From: JBBIPA01 sp963820495
GTDB taxonomy: Bacteria > Chloroflexota > Dehalococcoidia > GIF9 > UBA5629
Assembly: GCA_963820495.1 (NCBI GenBank)
Contig: CAWGAF010000002.1
Coordinates: forward strand, 496,001 to 560,000
Reading direction: 5' to 3'
DNA length: 64,000 bases
Below, in pieces: positions 1-8,099 of the stretch. The translations under genes and the position numbers were made by a program. Within the stretch, counting starts at the first letter, position 1. Each line of letters opens with the position of its first letter. Below the pieces are notes generated by a model that worked only from the letters and a program-made list of their open reading frames with translations, did no database searches and was not told the origin of the DNA.

Positions 1-1093
1 AGATGGCGTTGAAGCTACCGGTATTGTCTGTAGTCACAGTTATATCTGTTGCCGTTTTGCCCAGGCTAATAGTTATACTTTCATTACTGGCAAAACCTGT
101 CCCAGTAATGGTGATCTGTGTGCCTTTTATACTTGGTTCAGGCTGTAGATTTATCTCTGGAATAACTTCAAATACGATGTCATTAAAAGTCCCTTTTGGT
201 GTAAAGCTACTGCCATAAACTCCGATTACGTGTTGTCCTTGAGTGGTGGGGGGAACATTGACCGTTTCTCTTGTGTTACCTTCATCTTTCGTAGTATCGT
301 TAGAAGGCATCTTGCCTTCGTCAACTATTAGACTTCCATCGTTTTCAGCCCTTATGTTGCATTTGATTATTTCATCATCCCAGGTAATGGTTATGCCATC
401 CTCATTAGCACGAAAACCCCATCCATAAATATATATTTGTGTACCAACCGGTCCTGAGAGCAGATTTGCTTTGACATAAGGAGCAATAATGAATTCGGAT
501 TTGCCTACCTCGGAAGCGCTTGTCATATTGCTGAAAGCACTGAAGTAGTGCTCGCCTTTCGAAGCCTTGGGAATCTTGAAAATAGTGCTCCATTTTCCGA
601 ATCTGTCAGCGGTAATTGGGGGAGTTAATGTAACATCGCCATCCCAAATTATTTTGATGCCCTTTTCTCCTTTGTCAAAACCGTTTCCAGTAATGGTGAC
701 TGTGGTGTAGTCCGTGCTAACTGAAGGAAATACTGTTATTTGTGGAACTACTAAGAAATCGGCTGTGGCAATGCTTCCGGACCAATGGCTATCGTCCGTA
801 ATTCGAATTACATGGGTGCCTTTGTAGGCAGGAGGTACAGTCAGATTGCAATCTAAATCTCCGGCTTCAGAGATTGGGATGTCGGTAGCTACGATTATAT
901 CGTCCCAGTAAATAGTAGCTAAGTGGCCAACGAAACCTTTACCGTTGATTTGTATTGTTGCCCCTGCACTGCCAGAGGCTGGGCTTAGTGTAAGGCTAAC
1001 AGCATGGACAGGAACAGGTAGCAATGCTGAGAGAAGCATAGGGATAGAAATAATGGTTATGGCTAGAGATATTAGTAGCTTCTTTCTGCTCAT
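1..1093 (-). CDS. Secreted protein with Ig-like (IPT/TIG-type) repeats, 3' end outside window
   Basis: A reading frame stays open on the minus strand from an ATG at 1093 to the window edge, about 364 codons. It starts with a classic signal peptide: a basic MSRKK n-region, a hydrophobic core, then a VHA cleavage-like site near residue 31. The rest is built of roughly 90-residue beta-rich repeats, each with a G-(K/N/W/T)-GF motif (NGKGF, TGNGF, YGWGF, TGTGF), as in IPT/TIG-type folds of surface and secreted proteins. Upstream is AGGA about nine bases before the ATG. The product is probably exported and cell-wall or matrix associated; no enzyme motif is visible. It belongs to the host chromosome, left of the tRNA-Asp attachment site. 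The missing C-terminus prevents calling an anchor. Confidence 0.8.
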   Translation of the reverse strand, partial: MSRKKLLISLAITIISIPMLLSALLPVPVHAVSLTLSPASGSAGATIQINGKGFVGHLATIYWDDIIVATDIPISEAGDLDCNLTVPPAYKGTHVIRITDDSHWSGSIATADFLVVPQITVFPSVSTDYTTVTITGNGFDKGEKGIKIIWDGDVTLTPPITADRFGKWSTIFKIPKASKGEHYFSAFSNMTSASEVGKSEFIIAPYVKANLLSGPVGTQIYIYGWGFRANEDGITITWDDEIIKCNIRAENDGSLIVDEGKMPSNDTTKDEGNTRETVNVPPTTQGQHVIGVYGSSFTPKGTFNDIVFEVIPEINLQPEPSIKGTQITITGTGFASNESITISLGKTATDITVTTDNTGSFNAI

Positions 1094-1291
1094 GGATTTC
1101 GATCCTGTTTGCCACCATCTGAAATTTAATATGATTAAATTTAAAAAACAGTATTAGCTTAATTTATTTACCTGAAAAAATCAATGAACCTGAGTTTTAA
1201 TATGGGTAGCATGAGATTTGACACGATATGAGCTGTGTTGTTAGACTTTTACAAGTTCTTTCTGATTGCACATGTCTTGATGTGAAATCGT

Positions 1292-1368
1292 GGCCCCGTG
1301 GTGTAGCGGTTTAACATGCCACCCTGTCACGGTGGAGATCGTGGGTTCGAATCCCATCGGGGTCGCCA
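1292..1368 (+). tRNA. tRNA-Asp (GTC), host attachment site
   Basis: A full cloverleaf can be drawn by eye. The acceptor stem pairs GGCCCCG with CGGGGTC, the anticodon loop is CTGTCAC with anticodon GTC, the T loop is TTCGAAT, the discriminator is G and CCA is encoded (1366-1368). The last 21 bases recur at 47077-47097, so this gene is the integration target of the 45.7-kb element, and it stays intact after insertion. Confidence 0.95.
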
Positions 1369-2852
1369 ATACCTACGAAATCCGAGAGGAAGACCATCCC
1401 GTTTTTCTCCTTGAGGTTATCGCAAAGTGCGAAAAGCGGTAGGAAAATTCCTCTGGGTTTCAGAGCAACTATCTTCTTCAGCCTGGTGTCGCAGTAAACA
1501 GCTTCTAACATTATAGCCAGCATCTTTGCCTTTTCCTCTTCACTAGCTCCATCCCATATAGCCAACATGCTTCTTAACTTTTCCCCGGCCTTTATAGTCT
1601 CATCCTCTTTTGGTACAGTGAGTGATGCTAAAGTAACTTCCAGTCTCCTCTTCTCCAGTTCGTACTCGGCCTCACTCATCTCAAGTTCAGAATAAAGCTT
1701 TCTTAGCCGCTTCATCTTCTCTTCTATCCTCTCCCTCTGTTTGGCAACATTAACTCTTTCATCCAGCGATGTCACAATATTAAGCACCTCAATTTGCCAA
1801 GACTGAGGCAAAGTAAGATTTCTAATTATCCTGTCAATCTGTGCATCAAGTTCATCAGCCCTGACGTAACTCGCAGGTAACGGACAAGTCCTGCCTCTCC
1901 TAGCTGAGACATCCCTGTAATATTTGCCGTAGCGGGATGCACTCGCCCAAAGCTTTTCCCCACAAAATGAACACCGTAGCAGCCCTTTAAGAAGATAGGT
2001 TCTAAGCCTTGTTGAGTGAGTACGAGGCCTTTTGGAGCGTTCATGCCTAATCTGAGCGCATTTATCAAAGACTTCTTGAGATACAATAGGCAGATGCTTG
2101 CCTGGAATCATTTTCTTCTTGTACTTCACGAATCCTGCATAGAAAGAATTGGTGATCATATCCCTAACTGAATCACACGTAAATGGTCTTGGTCCCACAG
2201 CACCATAAATATCCAGCTTCCTTTTATTTCTGGTGCGAAAGCCCATAGAATTTACGGTTTCTGCTATCTCCTGGAAGCTATATTCACCTGTGGCATACAT
2301 GGAAAAGGCGCGTTCAACAGCCCTAGCCTCGTTGAGCTCTATTACAGGAATATTGTCGTCACCCTTAACATACCCAAAAGGGAGGTCTCCATTGTAGTAG
2401 CCTTGCAAAGCACGTTCCCTCTTTCCCTTTGAAGTCTCATGCGCTAGGTTATCGCTATACCATTGAGCAAAGGCGCCTAACATAGCCAACATCAGTCTGC
2501 CTGCCGGAGTCGAGAAATCTATCTGCTCGGATATCGAAACAAAAGCTATGCTTCGTTTTGCAAACTCCTGGAAATAGGTTAATGTGACAATCAGATTCCT
2601 AGAGAACCTGTCAAGCTTGTGAACAACCACAGCATCAGCTTTTCCTGCAAAGACATCGTTGATCAATGCTTTGAACTGTGGCCGTCTTTCAATTCTCTCG
2701 CTCCTAGCCGACTTCCCTTCTTCTATATAGCTTCCTACTACCTGCCAATCCCTTTCATTGCAAAACTCTGTCATAGCCCTGATTTGAGCATCAAGACTAT
2801 ATCCCTCAACCTGCTCTTCACTGGAAACACGCACGTATAATACTGCCCTCAT
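1311..2852 (-). CDS. Large serine recombinase (element integrase)
   Basis: This 513-residue protein has a resolvase/invertase catalytic domain at the N-terminus: YVRVSS with the nucleophilic serine near residue 10, and a DRFSRN-type motif near 80-85. A 'recombinase' DNA-binding domain follows, then a zinc-ribbon segment around residues 290-330 (LLRCSFCGEKL with a later Cys), and a C-terminal coiled-coil. This is the architecture of phage and ICE large serine integrases. It is the last gene of the 9112-to-1311 minus-strand operon and overlaps its upstream neighbour by ATGA. Oddly, its 3' end runs through attL into the tRNA-Asp gene, giving the antisense-tRNA tail GDPDGIRTHDLHRD. The last ~20 residues are therefore written by the host tRNA and would change on excision. 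It most likely catalyses integration and excision at tRNA-Asp. Confidence 0.92.
   Translation of the reverse strand: MRAVLYVRVSSEEQVEGYSLDAQIRAMTEFCNERDWQVVGSYIEEGKSARSERIERRPQFKALINDVFAGKADAVVVHKLDRFSRNLIVTLTYFQEFAKRSIAFVSISEQIDFSTPAGRLMLAMLGAFAQWYSDNLAHETSKGKRERALQGYYNGDLPFGYVKGDDNIPVIELNEARAVERAFSMYATGEYSFQEIAETVNSMGFRTRNKRKLDIYGAVGPRPFTCDSVRDMITNSFYAGFVKYKKKMIPGKHLPIVSQEVFDKCAQIRHERSKRPRTHSTRLRTYLLKGLLRCSFCGEKLWASASRYGKYYRDVSARRGRTCPLPASYVRADELDAQIDRIIRNLTLPQSWQIEVLNIVTSLDERVNVAKQRERIEEKMKRLRKLYSELEMSEAEYELEKRRLEVTLASLTVPKEDETIKAGEKLRSMLAIWDGASEEEKAKMLAIMLEAVYCDTRLKKIVALKPRGIFLPLFALCDNLKEKNGMVFLSDFVGIGDPDGIRTHDLHRDRVAC
1348..1368 (+). repeat. attL: tRNA-Asp 3' end, direct repeat with attR
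   Basis: The 21-bp sequence from CGAA through the encoded CCA matches 47077-47097 at 20 of 21 positions (T at 1352, C at 47081). Placement at a tRNA 3' end next to a recombinase gene is the standard signature of a site-specific integration boundary. Confidence 0.85.
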
Positions 2853-3085
2853 TGGTTGCTGTTCTCCTTCCCTTCAACGATATCGCAATTATCACGCTCC
2901 CCATTATCCTTTGTCAACAACCGACGGGCAATATTCGCCACCAAGTGCCAAAATTCTTCAAGCAATGCCTTATCTTCCTGAGACAGATTCTCGTAAGATT
3001 CTATTGGTTTCAACTGACTTTGATTGCCTACCACTGTAATCCGCCCTTGAGAATTATCGTCTTCTAATAGCTGACCTGTTTCCAC
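2849..3085 (-). CDS. Small acidic hypothetical protein upstream of the integrase
   Basis: The stop codon overlaps the recombinase start (ATGA), so the two are probably translationally coupled. The open frame extends back to 3181, but that part is a low-complexity Arg-rich antiphase reading of the 3' end of the ATPase gene. A GTG at 3085 preceded by AGGTGA at good spacing is a better start and gives about 78 residues. The product is hydrophilic, with a helical middle (LSQEDKALLEEFWHLVANIARRLL). No family is recognised. Position suggests an accessory factor for the integrase, such as a directionality factor, but there is no sequence evidence for that. Confidence 0.45.
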   Translation of the reverse strand: METGQLLEDDNSQGRITVVGNQSQLKPIESYENLSQEDKALLEEFWHLVANIARRLLTKDNGERDNCDIVEGKENSNQ

Positions 3086-3101
3086 TTCAGTTTTCACCTG
3101 G

Positions 3102-4874
3102 TTAAGGAAAACCGACCAGGTTTTCCGTCTCTGTTTCCACCTGAGCCGAGCCCGAAGCCGAAGGCGAGGGCGAGGCATCAATCACAAAGAAATCACCGAG
3201 CAACTTAAACCATACCCTCTTCAAAACTTCTTCCCCCAAATCTTTCTCAACCTTTTCCTTTAATCTTCTAAGTTCATCTTCATCTAGGCAGGAGCATATT
3301 ACCCGGTCATAATAATTCAAGTCCTGCAAAATATTACTCAATTCCTTTTCCTCTCCCTGTACAAGCACCTCCACAGCTGTTTTACTATTAGAAAAGTGCA
3401 CACCTATATCTACCCTTTTTCCATAGGTCGTATCTTCAATAATGGCCTGGCAGTTCTTATATTTGGCTGAGTACCAACGCTTTACTTGATGCTGCCAGAA
3501 GCGATGTATTAATCCACCTATGCCTCCAGGCTTATCAACTTTAATATTGTCTGCCTTCAAGTATTCATAAGCCTTGTCTGTCAGTTCTACTATTGCTATG
3601 TGGCCTCTTCTTGTTCCTGTATTTATCCTGTGAATTTTTATATATGCCTGTGCTTCCAGCTTGTCCCTGTTCTCATGGCCTTTGCGTAGTGATACGTTTG
3701 ATTTTTTATCTAGTTCTGTTGCCGGCATGAATGGATTGCTTGCCAGTTTAATTAAGTAATGCTTAATGTCTTCTGTGAGCGTAGGAATAATCAGGTTTTC
3801 TGTTTGTTGTCCCAGTTGTTGATAATCGGGCTGTATACTGCTTTCTGATTGCCCTAGAAGCCTTTGGCTAATTGTTTCGGTTGAACTAGGCGTCCATTCT
3901 AATTTATCTAGAACAGGACCCATTATCTCACTGATTTCCTCATCGCTAATCTTCTCGCTAAAATCCAGTTCAGGAATCTGAATTAAGAATGCGGAATCTG
4001 GGTATCCGGTAAAATGCATTACAGCCTGTCTAGGTTTCAGTCTGGGAAGCGCTTCAGCCTGCTCTGTAGAGAGTGACATGGACTCGGCCATTCTTCTAAC
4101 ACAGGGTCCGTTTACTATTTGCATAGAAATCCTGGTTGACATGTTTGCCATAACTGCACTTTGAATGAGGCTTGGCGTTTGGTCTGAGAGCAGAAGATCG
4201 CAGCCGCTCCCTCTGCACAGTCTCGCAAATCTTATAAGAAAATCCTCGCCTTTCTCCTGGATGCTCGAACTGCCAGACAAAAGTAAATGTGCTTCGTCGA
4301 TGACTATTAGGTTTCTTATCCCTTCGACCGGATTGGTTGACCTGATTTGCAGAATGCAACGAAGTAGGTCTTCTGCCAATATTTTATAGAGTACATCACT
4401 GAGACCACGCACCTGCAGGATTATGTTGTTATCCAAAATTTGCTGGATGCTGAAACCGCGTATGCAGTTGAACGTGTCGCTCATCTGGTTCAGCAGATTT
4501 TTCACACGGCTTATCCCGGATTCCTGGTAGCCCGCATATCTACTGGTAGCCCTGAACCTCATTTTTGACAGTCTCTCGTTTAAATCCAGCAGTGTAGGAA
4601 AGTTTTTGCTGCCTTCAAATATTTCACGTTCTGTATACATGTCCTTTATGAGATCGGCAATCAGGTTTGTAGTGCCATGTCTTAGGTAAATAGAGTTGGA
4701 CCAGAGCAGGTCTGTGGTTCGGTTGATGGCTTCAAGTGGTTCCTCTCCGTCAAAGACCTCAAGAAGGTTTCTCCTGTATTGCTTGTAATGCAAAACCAGC
4801 AGCTTGCCTGATCGAATGTGCCTGGCAAGCAAATTTTTATACTCGTCTTTGCTGTCGAAAATAAATATATTCAT
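3102..4874 (-). CDS. HerA-like ATPase, C-terminal part (split gene), with nuclease-like tail
   Basis: This 590-residue product lacks a Walker A loop; that lies in the preceding 129-residue reading frame, which is in the same phase and separated by one TGA. It opens with the strand NIFIFDSKDEY that normally follows the P-loop helix in HerA/FtsK-type motors. Walker B is LIVIDEAHLLL near residue 205, followed by a sensor-like LLLSDQTPSL. After a winged-helix-like linker, residues ~455-560 include RVDIGVHFSNSKTAVEVLV, resembling the D...ExE core of PD-(D/E)XK folds. HerA-family proteins are hexameric DNA or protein translocases; in viruses relatives package DNA. A C-terminal low-complexity Pro/Ser/Ala stretch precedes the end. 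Function as a packaging or transfer motor is inferred from neighbours. Confidence 0.75.
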   Translation of the reverse strand: MNIFIFDSKDEYKNLLARHIRSGKLLVLHYKQYRRNLLEVFDGEEPLEAINRTTDLLWSNSIYLRHGTTNLIADLIKDMYTEREIFEGSKNFPTLLDLNERLSKMRFRATSRYAGYQESGISRVKNLLNQMSDTFNCIRGFSIQQILDNNIILQVRGLSDVLYKILAEDLLRCILQIRSTNPVEGIRNLIVIDEAHLLLSGSSSIQEKGEDFLIRFARLCRGSGCDLLLSDQTPSLIQSAVMANMSTRISMQIVNGPCVRRMAESMSLSTEQAEALPRLKPRQAVMHFTGYPDSAFLIQIPELDFSEKISDEEISEIMGPVLDKLEWTPSSTETISQRLLGQSESSIQPDYQQLGQQTENLIIPTLTEDIKHYLIKLASNPFMPATELDKKSNVSLRKGHENRDKLEAQAYIKIHRINTGTRRGHIAIVELTDKAYEYLKADNIKVDKPGGIGGLIHRFWQHQVKRWYSAKYKNCQAIIEDTTYGKRVDIGVHFSNSKTAVEVLVQGEEKELSNILQDLNYYDRVICSCLDEDELRRLKEKVEKDLGEEVLKRVWFKLLGDFFVIDASPSPSASGSAQVETETENLVGFP

Positions 4875-5264
4875 TCAATTATCTGAGTCGTCCAGCAGCT
4901 GTTCGCAAATAAAGGCGATAAGAAAGGATTTGCCACTTCCGGATCGACCCGTTACCAAAATTCCGGCATCTGTGTGCAGTATGGGATGCCTTACCACTGA
5001 ACCCGGATGTTGTGGCAGGCACCCCATTACAAGACCATTTTCTGGCAGATCCTCTGGCCGAGGTCCTGGTAGAAAAGCTGGGTCGATATCCAGGCCACTT
5101 ATAGCTGCCATTTTGGCAAAAAAATTCTCAAGACTTGCACTGAATTTCTGATTTTTAGAAAGCGTTGCCAAATCCACCAGTTGTGCAGCGTTTCTAACTC
5201 CTGATAGAGCAGCCAATTTTTGCAGGTTTTCAATCCTTTTATCTGGATTCAGCAGGTTGCCCAT
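4875..5264 (-). CDS. HerA-like ATPase, N-terminal part with Walker A (split gene)
   Basis: The 129-residue product ends shortly after a P-loop, GRSGSGKS near residues 106-113, and stops at a TGA directly followed by the ATG of the next frame (AAT TGA ATG). Both frames are in phase, so a single TGA separates Walker A from Walker B of what looks like one ATPase. There is no ribosome binding site before the second ATG, so either stop-restart reinitiation or TGA readthrough would be needed for the downstream half. TGA is used as a normal terminator elsewhere in the window, which argues against wholesale recoding. The start at 5264 has AGGTGAG upstream. Loss of function by mutation and assembly error remain possible. 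Confidence 0.72.
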   Translation of the reverse strand: MGNLLNPDKRIENLQKLAALSGVRNAAQLVDLATLSKNQKFSASLENFFAKMAAISGLDIDPAFLPGPRPEDLPENGLVMGCLPQHPGSVVRHPILHTDAGILVTGRSGSGKSFLIAFICEQLLDDSDN

Positions 5265-5273
5265 TGCTTACTC

Positions 5274-5489
5274 TCACCTATTAATCAAAGCTCTACCTAC
5301 TTTGGCAGCTGTGCTTACTCCGGTTACAATCAAGTGTGAGGCTACCTTTGTTCCCAGTTTGAATGCTCCAAAGCCAACTTTGCCTCCGAACCTGGCAATA
5401 CTTCCAGCGGTTCTAGTAGCTGACCTCAATCCGCTCTTTCTTCTATACCTTCTATATCTCCTATATCTTCGATAATATCTTCTTGCCAT
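5274..5489 (-). CDS. Arg/Tyr-rich very basic small protein
   Basis: The 71-residue protein begins with a repeating Arg-Arg-Tyr pattern (residues 3-17), then a Gly/Ala/Val-rich amphipathic or membrane-active stretch containing FGGKVGFGAFKLG. Its start has AGGAGGAAACA upstream. It sits in the membrane-protein operon between a two-helix membrane protein and the ATPase. Highly basic RY-rich N-termini are known in nucleic-acid-binding virion proteins (for example circovirus and anellovirus capsid tails); the resemblance here is compositional only. A role in coating or condensing DNA next to a translocase is plausible but inferred. Confidence 0.7.
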   Translation of the reverse strand: MARRYYRRYRRYRRYRRKSGLRSATRTAGSIARFGGKVGFGAFKLGTKVASHLIVTGVSTAAKVGRALINR

Positions 5490-5498
5490 TGTTTCCTC

Positions 5499-5663
5499 CT
5501 AAGCGTTGCTTGCAAATTTCCATCCAACTAATGTACCCAACAAACCAATGAAAATTATAAAAACACAGCGGAATTTGAACGGCTCTAGGTTGATTAGCTC
5601 AGAGATCATCCAAGCAACAAGTATGCCTATGAGACCGAGCACAATAATTGGCCAGTACTTCAT
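5499..5663 (-). CDS. 54-residue two-helix membrane protein
   Basis: This is a short gene that a length cutoff would miss. It starts with ATG at 5663, preceded by a perfect GGAGGTGA seven bases upstream (5671-5678), and ends at TAG 5499-5501. The peptide has two hydrophobic helices: one starting YWPIIVLGLIGILVAW at the N-terminus, and another around FIIFIGLLGTLVGW. A short polar loop (EPFKFRC) separates them. It lies just upstream of the Arg/Tyr-rich gene and just downstream of the zinc-finger/TM gene, so it is one of at least four membrane proteins in this operon. No family was recognised. Confidence 0.75.
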   Translation of the reverse strand: MKYWPIIVLGLIGILVAWMISELINLEPFKFRCVFIIFIGLLGTLVGWKFASNA

Positions 5664-5680
5664 TATTGCTTCACCTCCAC

Positions 5681-6088
5681 TTAGCTAAAGAGCAGGAAAA
5701 TTATTAGAATAAGAACTGCCAGGCAAATACTACCTGCTATCAGAGCTGTCTTTAGAGCACAGGGTTTGCAGTAGATTTTGCCCAGAAGACTAAATCGGGA
5801 TTCCACTCCCACAGACTTCACGCATCGCTCACATTTCACCATTGAACATTCAACACAAAGGAATTCTTTAGTTACGCAGTCAATGGCACCCACCTCTTCT
5901 ATAGTTCTAAGCAGCGCACCACATTGACAGTGCAGTAACTCAGTCAGGTCCTGCTCTTCAAAATCAGTCTCATTGGCTTCAGCAGTCTGTGTCTTCTCTA
6001 TACCGGGTTCTCCTACTTTGGCTTTACCTTTAACCCCGATTACTGTTCGGGTAGTTATGCCTCTCGCCCCATTCTGCCTATCTATCAA
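5681..6088 (-). CDS. Zinc-finger protein with C-terminal membrane anchor
   Basis: The 135-residue protein has several Cys pairs: CQCG near residues 54-57, then CVEC, CERC and CKPC between about 78 and 112, consistent with one or two zinc-binding knuckles. It ends in a strongly hydrophobic segment (ALIAGSICLAVLILIIFLLFS), so it is probably a tail-anchored cytosolic zinc protein. The first ~45 residues are polar and probably disordered. The start overlaps the upstream gene's stop (6085-6088), implying coupled translation. Cys spacing resembles B-box or ribbon-type binding sites but no specific family is claimed. Confidence 0.72.
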   Translation of the reverse strand: MIDRQNGARGITTRTVIGVKGKAKVGEPGIEKTQTAEANETDFEEQDLTELLHCQCGALLRTIEEVGAIDCVTKEFLCVECSMVKCERCVKSVGVESRFSLLGKIYCKPCALKTALIAGSICLAVLILIIFLLFS

Positions 6089-6780
6089 TTTATTCTCCCG
6101 TGTATTGCTCTTGTGACACGTTGATGATCAAGCGTTTCTAAAATTTGCTGCTTGCTAAGCCAGTACAACCTGCTGACCTTTATGGTCACAGACTCCTCAT
6201 CTACTACAGTTGCATTTTTTAAACACTCCTGTACCTTTACCTCGATGTAGTGCGGGCAGCTAACCAAAGTCTTATACTGATTTCTGCTCTTGGCATTTCG
6301 AGCCACTGCTTGGCAGGAAATGAAAGAATCCTGTTCATGCTGTAAGGCAATTAAGGCGTGTGGAAGATTATCTTCCCTGAACCTGATTTCTGTATATGCT
6401 ATGGAAGCAAACTTGGGCAGGTAGGCGATATCGGTTTTGAAAATTTGATCAAGCGACCTTTCAGTGGCTTCCAGGGCAAATGGTTTGGCAAAGAGCGAAT
6501 ATTCGTCAAAAAATAGTATAAAGTTGAAAGCATCCAAAGGTTCGATTTCCTGTTGAGTAATCCTGAAAGGGAAATTTGTAATGAGCCCGCATTTTGTTCC
6601 CTGTGCCCTGAACTTAAGGGCTAACTTTTCAAAAGCGCCAACATATTGAATCCTGGTATCCATAATTACTACTTTTTGCTCAATCAATTCCTCCGGCTCA
6701 TCAACTGGGCTTACTCTCGGGAAGAGCACACGCGCAACCAGGTCTTCATTTATCGGTAATTGCCTGACAACATAAACCAT
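6085..6780 (-). CDS. Hypothetical soluble protein of the membrane-protein operon
   Basis: The 231-residue product begins at an ATG at 6780 with AGGAGGGATACT immediately upstream; an upstream alternative at 6834 lacks such a site. It has no signal peptide or membrane segment. The first half looks alpha/beta (VVIMDTRIQYVGAFEKLALKF, CGLITNFPF, FILFFDEYSLF), which could be a Rossmann-like or NTPase-related fold without a recognisable P-loop. The second half is more polar. The gene overlaps both neighbours: the small TM gene upstream by 31 bases and the zinc-finger gene downstream by 4. That indicates one co-translated set. No homologue family is recognised. Confidence 0.65.
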   Translation of the reverse strand: MVYVVRQLPINEDLVARVLFPRVSPVDEPEELIEQKVVIMDTRIQYVGAFEKLALKFRAQGTKCGLITNFPFRITQQEIEPLDAFNFILFFDEYSLFAKPFALEATERSLDQIFKTDIAYLPKFASIAYTEIRFREDNLPHALIALQHEQDSFISCQAVARNAKSRNQYKTLVSCPHYIEVKVQECLKNATVVDEESVTIKVSRLYWLSKQQILETLDHQRVTRAIHGRIN

Positions 6781-6932
6781 AGTATCCCTCCTATAGCAAT
6801 GAGTATTAAGACTAAAATCAGTATCCGGGGCCATCTTGGCTTTTTAGCAAAGAACTTCACAATCAAGAGCAGAATCCAGGTGAACCACCATTCCCTGCCA
6901 AATAGCAACGGCTTGTATACAACTATTTTCAT
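6750..6932 (-). CDS. 60-residue two-helix membrane protein
   Basis: The start at 6932 is preceded by GATAGGAGGTTAAGC, an excellent ribosome binding site. The peptide holds two hydrophobic helices, one in WWFTWILLLIVKFF and one in ILILVLILIAIGGILWFML, joined by a basic loop (AKKPRWPR). The loop suggests both termini face outward or the periplasm and the loop faces the cytosol. It directly follows the tubulin-like gene, two bases after its stop. No family is known; its size and type resemble small virion or vesicle membrane proteins, but that is context only. Confidence 0.72.
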   Translation of the reverse strand: MKIVVYKPLLFGREWWFTWILLLIVKFFAKKPRWPRILILVLILIAIGGILWFMLSGNYR

Positions 6933-6934
6933 GC

Positions 6935-8089
6935 TTAACCTCCTATCAATTCGTGAATATCAGGATTACAGGCCTGAGCTAACATCGTTTTGTATACTTT
7001 TACTAGTAAGGAATCTATCTGGCCTTTAGCTACTTTTCTATGCAAATCCCAGATTTGTTCTTTAGCAGCATTGCATTGTGTGGTAAACCAGTCATGATTT
7101 ATTGGGTAAATGCTGGCCAGATATATGTGACTTAAGCCAGTGATAGGAAATGAGACCAGTGTGGGTGACCGGCTTTGGTTGTTAGTATTGCCAAAGGTTT
7201 CATGAATGTCCTGCAGTGACCTAACTTGTTCGGTAGAACTGTTAAATCGTTGTTGGGCATCTTCAACAAGGTCTGGGTGACCGCAAATAATAATGGTTGG
7301 CGAACCTATGATGTTATCAGGTGCTTTTTTATCGAAAAATGCCGGGTCCAATAATGGCTCATGTTCGTCAATGCTACTAAAAATTCTGGTTATGTTGGCT
7401 TCGTACCTATCGAGTTGTTGGATCCTGCGGAATCCGACTGTTCTTATTCTGAATTTAGGATCACTAAGCACATCCTCAAGGTCGAACCCGTTATTGAATT
7501 CTGAACAGGCATTGACAATGCTCGTATACTCAAGCATGCCTTCATCCACCGGTTCATAGCTTTTGCCGAATAGACCAAAGCATTTTGACATGCTGATAAG
7601 CTCAACAGAGCAGTTGCTATTTCTGATAACTTCGGCCAGAAGAGACAGTTGGACTTCAGTATTTATGAACTTCCTTGCACGGTCGTCCGGAGCCAGATTA
7701 TGTGAGAACAACTCATTGCTTAAAAAGACCTGTGCAGTGGCATACTCTGTTCTTTCGCTTACCATCTTCAAAGACTGAATGCCTATTGGACAGGTTCCAC
7801 CTCCTGTTGCGGTCGTAATGATGCCATGCATTGACCCTAGGAAATGGCTGTCATACAGCTTTTCAAGCTCCCCGGCACAGGCTTTGAATTCTCTCACGGT
7901 AAGACTGTTTTTTAACCTTGCTTTGGTTTCTGGTGCGACAAACTCATAGGGAGTAAATGCGATGCCGTTGTTCCATAGCTCGTGTTGAAATTTGCAGCCC
8001 TTTTTATAGCTGGTTGCCATGCCCTTGCCAATACTGCCCAATGCACTGTCTGTTACCTTGGATTTGATTTTTTGTCTTCGTAGTATCAT
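6935..8089 (-). CDS. Tubulin/FtsZ-superfamily GTPase-like protein
   Basis: This 384-residue protein carries the two diagnostic loops of the tubulin/FtsZ fold at the expected places. A T4-like phosphate-binding loop (IITTATGGGTCPIG, residues ~90-103) aligns with FtsZ VTAGMGGGTGTG. A T7-like catalytic loop (FDLEDV, residues 202-207) has the D-x-x-D spacing of FtsZ DFAD and is followed by a similar strand. A Gly-rich N-terminal stretch (LGSIGKG, ~17-23) sits where the T1 loop should be but is degenerate. Family members form GTP-driven filaments for division, plasmid partition (TubZ) or phage positioning (PhuZ). Here the gene sits inside an operon of membrane proteins and a translocase, suggesting a filament that positions or shapes a membrane-linked assembly. 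It is much diverged from host-type FtsZ. Confidence 0.65.
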   Translation of the reverse strand: MILRRQKIKSKVTDSALGSIGKGMATSYKKGCKFQHELWNNGIAFTPYEFVAPETKARLKNSLTVREFKACAGELEKLYDSHFLGSMHGIITTATGGGTCPIGIQSLKMVSERTEYATAQVFLSNELFSHNLAPDDRARKFINTEVQLSLLAEVIRNSNCSVELISMSKCFGLFGKSYEPVDEGMLEYTSIVNACSEFNNGFDLEDVLSDPKFRIRTVGFRRIQQLDRYEANITRIFSSIDEHEPLLDPAFFDKKAPDNIIGSPTIIICGHPDLVEDAQQRFNSSTEQVRSLQDIHETFGNTNNQSRSPTLVSFPITGLSHIYLASIYPINHDWFTTQCNAAKEQIWDLHRKVAKGQIDSLLVKVYKTMLAQACNPDIHELIGG

Positions 8090-8099
8090 TGTTTACACC

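Noticed and set aside
1..1157. Plus-strand open frames at 3-218, 243-428 and 945-1157
   Set aside because: They are antisense to a continuous minus-strand frame with a signal peptide and Ig-like repeats.
4875..4877. Genome-wide recoding of TGA
   Set aside because: Several intact genes here end in TGA with full-length products (for example 16522, 17646 and 48529), so TGA is a normal stop.
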